From Myxococcales bacterium (lineage in GTDB: Bacteria > Myxococcota > Polyangia > Fen-1088), in the NCBI GenBank assembly GCA_003153875.1, contig PMBY01000448.1, positions 489 to 10,123 of the forward strand: a DNA stretch of 9,635 nt, written 5' to 3'. This document shows positions 1 to 6,100 of the stretch, piece after piece (position 1 is the first letter of the stretch; each line of letters opens with the position of its first letter). The translations under genes were made by a program, and so were the position numbers. Below the pieces are notes generated by a model, which made no database searches, was not told where the DNA came from, and saw only the letters and a list, made by a program, of their open reading frames with translations.

Positions 1-1290
1 CCCCGCATCGCGGACATGTTCTTCCGCGACAGGACCAACCTGGCCATCATTGGCTTCTTCGTGGTGGCCTGTCTCAACGCGGTTTGGGTCACGCTCTCGG
101 TCTCCAGCAACTACGTCCCGCGCATCACTATCGTGATGACCGTGCTGATGACCAGCGCCAGCCTCCTGCTGCTCATTCCCTACTTCGCCTACGTGTTCGA
201 CTTCCTCGACCCCGGCAAGATAATCCTGCGCATCGGCCAACAACTCGTCGATGCAGCCGTGGGTCGCCGGTTGGGCCGCAAGGCTGCGCACGATCTGGCC
301 GCGCGCCAGGCGATGAGTGTGGCGGCCATGGAGCATCTTTCCGACATCGCCGTCAACGCCGTGGCTCAGAAGGACAAGATCATCGCCTCCCACGCCACAG
401 CGGCCCTGCGCGAAGCCGTGGTTCGCTACCAGCCCCACAAGGCGAGTCTTCCTGTCGAGTGGTTTGCCGTGGGCCCCCGCATCCGGAGTAACCCTGACTT
501 CATCGCCATGGAGCCTGAGTCTCTGCGCGAGCTTGAGCGCCAGCAGCTTTGGTTCGAATGGAAAGTCCTGCGCCATCTGCGCAGCGTATTTTCGGAGTCG
601 CTCAACCATCTTCCCGAGATGGCCCATGTGGTGGCCATCGAATCCCGCTACGTGGGCGAGGCTGCCTTGCAGCGCGATGACCGCGCGGTGGTTGCGGTGG
701 TGGTGAAGTACTTCAACACCTACCTGCGCGGGGCACTCAACGGCCACGATGTCCGCGCCTGCTACAACATCTTCAACCAGTACCGCCTGCTGGCCGAGCT
801 TCTTCTCCGGCAAGGTTGGTCCGATCTGGCGCTGACGATCGCGCAGCACTTTGCCTACTACGGCCAAGTGGCCCGCGGCGCCGGGATGGGCTTTGTCACC
901 GAGACTTCGGCCCACGATCTTGGGGCGCTGTGCGAGCGCGCCTTCGAGCTTACCTCGCCGGCCCATGACGCCATGCTGGGGATTTTTCTCGAGGTTGACA
1001 GGGAACCCGAGACCAAGACTGACGAGAAGGCTTTGCGCGGCGTGCGCAAGGCTCAGGTCAAACTAGCCACCTACTATCTGGTCCACGGGGCCGATGGCTA
1101 CGCGCAGCGCATCTGCGACGACATGCGTTCGGAGAGTCCTGAGCGTCTCAATTCGATCCGTACCGAGATGTTGCGCATCCATGCCAAAGACTTCTGGGAG
1201 GTCACGGATCGCGGCGTAAACTTCGACTACCTGGACGAATCCTGCAGGGAAAAGCTCGACCAGTTCTTCGACGGGCTAAGTTTGAGGTAG
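1..1290 (+). CDS. Membrane protein, DUF2254-like, 5' end outside the window
   Basis: The reading frame is open from base 1. The first ATG (16) has no ribosome binding site before it, so the gene very likely begins upstream and this is its 3' part. Counting from that ATG, two hydrophobic membrane segments are visible at residues about 9-31 and 36-61. They are separated by a short loop containing Tyr-Val-Pro-Arg and are followed by a soluble, helix-rich region of about 360 residues. An Arg-Asp-Arg just before the first helix, a Pro at the start of the second and a later 'LSDIAVNAV' block resemble the DUF2254 family of predicted bacterial membrane proteins, whose function is unknown. The resemblance is recalled rather than searched and covers mainly the N-terminal half. 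The C-terminal half shows no motif I recognise; it is rich in Ala, Arg and Glu. The gene ends five bases before the HD-GYP regulator, so the two are probably co-transcribed. It could instead be an unrelated lineage-specific membrane protein. Confidence 0.8.
   Translation, partial: PRIADMFFRDRTNLAIIGFFVVACLNAVWVTLSVSSNYVPRITIVMTVLMTSASLLLLIPYFAYVFDFLDPGKIILRIGQQLVDAAVGRRLGRKAAHDLAARQAMSVAAMEHLSDIAVNAVAQKDKIIASHATAALREAVVRYQPHKASLPVEWFAVGPRIRSNPDFIAMEPESLRELERQQLWFEWKVLRHLRSVFSESLNHLPEMAHVVAIESRYVGEAALQRDDRAVVAVVVKYFNTYLRGALNGHDVRACYNIFNQYRLLAELLLRQGWSDLALTIAQHFAYYGQVARGAGMGFVTETSAHDLGALCERAFELTSPAHDAMLGIFLEVDREPETKTDEKALRGVRKAQVKLATYYLVHGADGYAQRICDDMRSESPERLNSIRTEMLRIHAKDFWEVTDRGVNFDYLDESCREKLDQFFDGLSLR
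1284..1287 (+). promoter_or_regulatory. Ribosome binding site for the HD-GYP regulator
   Basis: GAGG lies eight bases before the GTG at 1296 and overlaps the end of the preceding gene. It supports GTG 1296 over the in-frame ATG at 1317 as the start, and it implies translational linkage between the two genes. Confidence 0.6.
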
Positions 1291-1295
1291 ACTAG

Positions 1296-2948
1296 GTGCT
1301 CACAGATGACGCACCAATGACGCCTGACCTGGGCCCCTTCGTCGACGATTCTACCGAAGACACTGGTTCTTCAAGCCAGCAGCGGTTCGGGTTCACGCTC
1401 AGCACCGAGAGCCCGCGCATTCTGGTCGTCGACGACGAACGCGTAATTCGCGAGATGCTGTCGGATTTCCTCGGTCTCGAGGGCTACGTGGTCCGCACCG
1501 TTGAGGACGGCGTGCAGGCCTTGGAAGAGCTGCAACGCCGCAGCTACAACCTGGTCATCTCAGATCTCAAGATGCCCAACATGAACGGCCTCGAGCTGAT
1601 CGAAAAGATCACCGAGCTGGGCATCCCGGTGCTGACCGTCATCATGACGGGCTTTGGTACCGTCGAAACCGCCATCGAAGCCATGAAGCATGGCGCCTAC
1701 GACTACGTGCTCAAACCCTTCCGCGTCGAGGAGGTCGTCCACACCGTGCAGCGCGGGCTCGACCGCCAGCGCCTGCAGCACGAGAACCTGCGCCTCAAAG
1801 ACGCCCTGTCCATCTACAAGATCAGCGAGGCCATCGCGACCTCGCTTTCGCTCGAGCGGGTGCTCGATCTGGTCCTCGATTCCGTGCTCGATGCGGTCAA
1901 TGCCGACGTCGCCAACTTGCTGCTGGAAAGGCCCCAGCCCGACCGCCGCCCCGGGGATCCGTCAGGGCCCTTCGTCGAGTATGCGCGCAAGGTTTCCCCG
2001 CGCTTCGGCCCCAGCGACACGGCGCCGCCCCTCAACTTCGCTGAGGTCTTGCCACTGTTTCAAGATGACAAGCCCCTGCTGGCGCATGGCGCCCGCGCGC
2101 ATCGCTTCTTGATCGGTCCGCCCGAAAAGCGTCTGGTCAGCTTCTGTTCCATCCCGCTCAAGCTCAAGGGCCGCATCATCGGCATGCTGAGCGCGTACAG
2201 CTACAGCAAAGGCGCCAAGTTCAGCGAAGGGCAGCGCAAGATGCTCTACGTGCTCGGCAGTCGCGCCGCTGTCTCCATCGAGAACGCGCGCTTGTACGAG
2301 AGCCTGGTCGACACCAACAAGGATCTCAGTTTCGCCAACGTCTCGCTGGAAGAGAACTTCCGCCAGACCATCATCGGTTTCGCCCACGCCCTGGAAGAGT
2401 CTGACCGCTACACCCGCGGCCATTCCGAGCGCGTGTCGACCTATGCGCGCCTCATCGCAGTGGGCATGCGCATGCCGGAGGCGCAGATTGAAACCATCGT
2501 AAAGGTCGGCCTGCTGCACGACGTGGGCAAGATCGGCATCCGCAACGATCGCCTCAACAAGCCCGGCAAGCTCACCCCAGAGGAGCTGGCCATGTTCCGC
2601 TCGCACCCGGCCAAGGGCAAGCGCATCCTCGAGCCCATCCCTTTCATGCGTGACATCGTGCCTGGCTGCTACTGCCACCACGAGGCCTGGGATGGCTCTG
2701 GCTACCCCCAGGGCCTGTGCGCCGATGGAATCCCGCTCATCGGCCGCATCGTTGCGGTAGCCGACGCCTACGATGCCATGACCACGGACCGCGCCTACCG
2801 CCAGGCCCTGCCGCATGTCATCGCCTGCGGCGAGCTGGAACGCTGCAGCGGCACCCAGTTCGACCCCGAGATCGTCCGCGTCTTCTTGATGCACATCGAG
2901 GAACACCGGAAGCTCGAGCTCCTCGCCAGCCACGTGGTTCCGCGCTGA
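1296..2948 (+). CDS. Response regulator with GAF and HD-GYP domains (c-di-GMP phosphodiesterase)
   Basis: This is a 550-residue cytoplasmic two-component output protein. Residues about 41-155 form a receiver domain with the acidic pair Asp46/Asp47, phosphoacceptor Asp90, Thr118 and Lys140, all in canonical places. Residues about 175-332 look like a divergent GAF sensor domain, followed by a short coiled linker (about 335-358). Residues about 358-540 are an HD-GYP domain with His376, the His408-Asp409 metal pair in 'LLHDVGKIGI', His461-His462, the Gly469-Tyr470-Pro471 signature and Asp490 in 'VADAYDAM'. The metal-ligand motifs I can recognise are all present, so it should be an active phosphodiesterase degrading cyclic di-GMP. 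Phosphorylation of Asp90 by a histidine kinase not seen here, and a ligand at the GAF domain, would plausibly control it. GTG 1296 is chosen for its ribosome binding site; ATG 1317 would remove only seven residues. It lies five bases after the membrane-protein gene. Confidence 0.95.
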   Translation: MLTDDAPMTPDLGPFVDDSTEDTGSSSQQRFGFTLSTESPRILVVDDERVIREMLSDFLGLEGYVVRTVEDGVQALEELQRRSYNLVISDLKMPNMNGLELIEKITELGIPVLTVIMTGFGTVETAIEAMKHGAYDYVLKPFRVEEVVHTVQRGLDRQRLQHENLRLKDALSIYKISEAIATSLSLERVLDLVLDSVLDAVNADVANLLLERPQPDRRPGDPSGPFVEYARKVSPRFGPSDTAPPLNFAEVLPLFQDDKPLLAHGARAHRFLIGPPEKRLVSFCSIPLKLKGRIIGMLSAYSYSKGAKFSEGQRKMLYVLGSRAAVSIENARLYESLVDTNKDLSFANVSLEENFRQTIIGFAHALEESDRYTRGHSERVSTYARLIAVGMRMPEAQIETIVKVGLLHDVGKIGIRNDRLNKPGKLTPEELAMFRSHPAKGKRILEPIPFMRDIVPGCYCHHEAWDGSGYPQGLCADGIPLIGRIVAVADAYDAMTTDRAYRQALPHVIACGELERCSGTQFDPEIVRVFLMHIEEHRKLELLASHVVPR

Positions 2949-2964
2949 GGGCAGGGCAACCCCA

Positions 2965-3004
2965 GGTCGCCCGTACCGCGCGTGTCCTGTCGTGCCGGGC
3001 GACC
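2965..3004. repeat. Perfect 9-bp inverted repeat after the HD-GYP gene
   Basis: GGTCGCCCG (2965-2973) and CGGGCGACC (2996-3004) are exact reverse complements around a 22-base loop. No T run follows, so it is not a classical terminator. A smaller competing hairpin, CCGCAG/CTGCGG (3003-3008 with 3016-3021), overlaps its right arm. It could stabilise the 3' end of the mRNA or be a protein-binding palindrome. Confidence 0.5.
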
Positions 3005-3062
3005 GCAGGTCGTGGCTGCGGCCGTGCCTCCCGCCGGTGGCTCCGCCCCCAACCATAGAAAA

Positions 3063-3094
3063 AGGGGCCCTGGGATTTTCGTCCCAGGGCCCTT
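3063..3094. terminator. Bidirectional rho-independent terminator between convergent genes
   Basis: A 13-bp stem (3063-3075 with 3082-3094, one G-U pair, core GGGCCCTGGGA) encloses the loop TTTTCG. On the minus strand it is followed directly by five T residues (As at 3059-3063 on the plus strand), which makes a good terminator for the giant lipoprotein gene ending at 3122. On the plus strand the tail CTTCTTTGACTT is a weaker T tract that would serve the HD-GYP gene ending at 2948. It is the most stable hairpin in this 173-base intergenic gap. Confidence 0.88.
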
Positions 3095-3121
3095 CTTTGA
3101 CTTACTGCTTGCTAGCCGTTG

Positions 3122-6100
3122 CTACAGGCCGTTTCCAGCCAGCGCGATGGTTGCACTGTGGCCCGGGGTACCGGACACGGTCACGCTGCCTGTCTTCGCA
3201 CCCGACGAGCTGGGCTCGAAGCGCACGTCGATGTTGCAGAATTCCGACTCGCTATTGTCGACGCCGAGCTGCACGCCCACGCAGTTGTCCGCGATGATCC
3301 GGAAGTCGGATCCGGTCTTCGCGGTGGTGAGGATGCCCGTGTGCGGAGCGCCGGCAGCGTTCTCGACCCACAGGCGAATTACCTGATGGGCTGTCGGAAT
3401 TATGACCGGCAAGGTGCCCACGGCGAGGTCGCCGAAGTCCACCGGCGATGCGGCCAGACCAGAGGGTGTGGCCGTCCACAAGCTGCCAGTGCCTGGGTCG
3501 CTGGGGGTGCTGAGGCTGGCCGTGGCAACGAAGGCCAGCGGCGCGATCGCCTTGGCCTGCACTGTCACGGACTTGTTGCCACCGTGGCTGCTCGACACGC
3601 TCAGGGTAACCGGGAGAGCGCCCAGGGTGGCGGCCTTGTCCGGCTTGAAGCTGACCGTCACTGTGCAGCTATCTGTGTCCACAAGGCCCGGTCCGTTCGG
3701 ATCCGCTGCGACGTCGCAGCCGTTCGGATCGAGCACGAAGTTGGTCGCGTCGCTCACGCTGATCGTGAGAGGGCCGCTGGACTGTGTCGGTAGGGCTGCG
3801 GCGGCATTGCCGTTCTGGATGGTGAAGGTCTTGCTGATGGTCCCAACGGTGCTGCCGACCGGCTGATCCGGGAAGGCAGTCGGGTTGGCGGGCGTCAAGG
3901 CAAGCCCTGCCGGCAAGACACCGCGCGCTGTCACGGGTGTCGAGTAGGCCTTGATTCCACTCGTGGCATTGGCCTCGACCTCGAGGACGTAGCTGGTCGA
4001 TGCCGGAATCAACCCGGTAGCCCCCGGCGAAACAGTCAGGGTGAACGAGCAGGTTTCGCCCGCAGCAATCGCCTTGTTGCAGGTGGTTCCCACCGTGAAC
4101 TTGGCGACGTCGGCGTTCGAGCCAGCGCTATCTGGGTCGACGCTGGTGTTGGGATCCAGTGCCCCGACAACCAGGGTCAGTGCATCGCTCGCCACTTCGC
4201 CCGTGTTGGTGATGGTCAGCGGCATCGCGGTCGATGTCGCGGTGTACAGCACGTCGCCGAAGGCGTTCCCGGCGGTGGGGCCCTTGATGGCCAGGGTGGC
4301 CGGCTTGGGCACCTTGCCGATGAACCCAGCCGACACGGTGCTGCCAGAAACCGTGACCGAACCGAGGCGATACTGGTCGGCCGAGCTCTGCGGGTGGAAC
4401 GTCACCGAGAAGGTGCAGCTCCCGTTGGCAGCCAGGCTGACGGTCGGGTCGTTCGGGTCGTTCGGGTCAGCATTGCATGGGCTTGCTCCGACATGGGGGT
4501 TGATGATGAAGTCGCCCTGGTTCGGGAAGCCCGTAGAGCCAGGCGTCAGAGTTCCCGAGAGCCCGCTCGCCGTGCCAGCGTTAAGCTGGAAGACCTGGGC
4601 AGTCGAGCTGGTGCCAGTTACCGTGGATCCGGTCGGGTTGAAGTTGAAGAACGATGGCGTGATAGTGGACGCTCCGGTCGACGCTGTGCTGTACCCCCAG
4701 GCGGTGATGGCCTGAGCATGAGCCGCATTGGTGGCGTAGACGTCCAGTTCAGCATAATAGACTCCCCCGCTCACGCCCGAGCTGGCTGCGAGATGGAAGC
4801 TGACGGCACAGATCTCGCCTGGAGCCAGGCTGGCCTTGCCGATGCAGCTGTTGGCCGGGGCGACCTCGGCGAATACGAAGTACGGGTCATTCATATCCTG
4901 CGTGAGAGACGGCGGCAGCAGTACGACGCCGCTGGAGTAGTCGGTCCAGAGGAAGTGCATTCCAGTCGCCGGAACCGCGCCGGTGTTCGTGTAGTAGATG
5001 GTCACATCGCTGCTCTTGAGACCCTGAGGCACGATGCCAAGGTCCACGTAGTTGCCGTATGTGCCAAGGCCCTGGGTGAGTCCCACTGCCTCGATGGTGG
5101 CCTTCTTCACTGCCGTGGCCGTGATCGATGCCGTGGCGAAGTTGTTGCCACTGGCGTTGCCGACCACGAGAGTCGACTTGACCGGGAGCGTGAGCGCCCC
5201 TGGGGCCAGTGCAGGAGCCGTGAGGCTGACAACCACAACACACTGGGTATTTGGATCCAGTATTCCGCTTACGCCGCAGGTAGTTGCAGTGCCATTGGTA
5301 TTGAGCGGGACGTACGCGGAATTGGGGTCATTGGGGTTCACCGATGTCACCGCGAGGCCAGTGTAGGTCGTGGCGCCGACGTTGGTGACGGTGAACGTGT
5401 AGGTCGCGCTCGCCTGTCCCGACGGCACCGAGCCAAAGTCATGCGTCAGCGCGCTGAGGGCGAGCTGAGGCGTGGCAATGCCGGTCAGGGTGACATCCAC
5501 TTCCTGAGTAGAGCGGACTTCCGAGACCATCAAGGTGAGCTCGTCGGCCGCAACAGCCCCGTCGTTCAATGAGGTGGGATTGAACCGCACCTTGATCGTG
5601 CACGAGGTCGGGTTTGCCCCGCCCAGGTGCCGGGTGTCGCTGACGCCGCAGGTTCCGACCACGCCAGGAGCCTGGGCAATCTCGAAGCCCAAGCACGAGA
5701 TCCCAGTCCCGCAGCTAAGGGCGTAGTCGATGTTTCCAGTCTCGGCCGTCCCATTCAGGCTTACGGTGATGGTTGTCCAATCACTCGGTGCATTGACCGC
5801 CACCTTGGCGAAGTCAACCGTGAGCGGGGCCACGCTGATGGGCTTCGCACCGAGTGCGGAGACTTTGCCGTTGCCGATGAACTGCACTGTCGAAGACAGG
5901 GCCCCAGAGATGACCGTGAGCGTCGCGGTCTTGGCGCCCTCGGTAGCCGGGATCATGATGAACGACAAGGTACAGTGTTCCAGATTAGCTAGCTTCTGGT
6001 TGGAGCAGTTGTCGTCGACTGTCGCGAACTCAGCGGCGTTGGTGCCGGTGATGGTGAAGGACAGGGGGCCCTGAGTCGACGCACCGTAGTTCGTCACGGT

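Noticed and set aside
16..18. ATG 16 as the true start of the first gene
   Set aside because: The frame is open to the window edge, there is no ribosome binding site, and the first membrane helix would begin almost at once. A start upstream of the window is more likely.
1962..3056. 364-residue minus-strand frame opposite the HD-GYP gene
   Set aside because: It is antisense to intact REC/GAF/HD-GYP motifs and crosses the intergenic hairpins; the composition is that of a shadow frame.
4445..4468. Tandem nonamers as a CRISPR-like or mobile repeat
   Set aside because: The units are in frame, encode DPN, have no spacers and sit inside a coding repeat.
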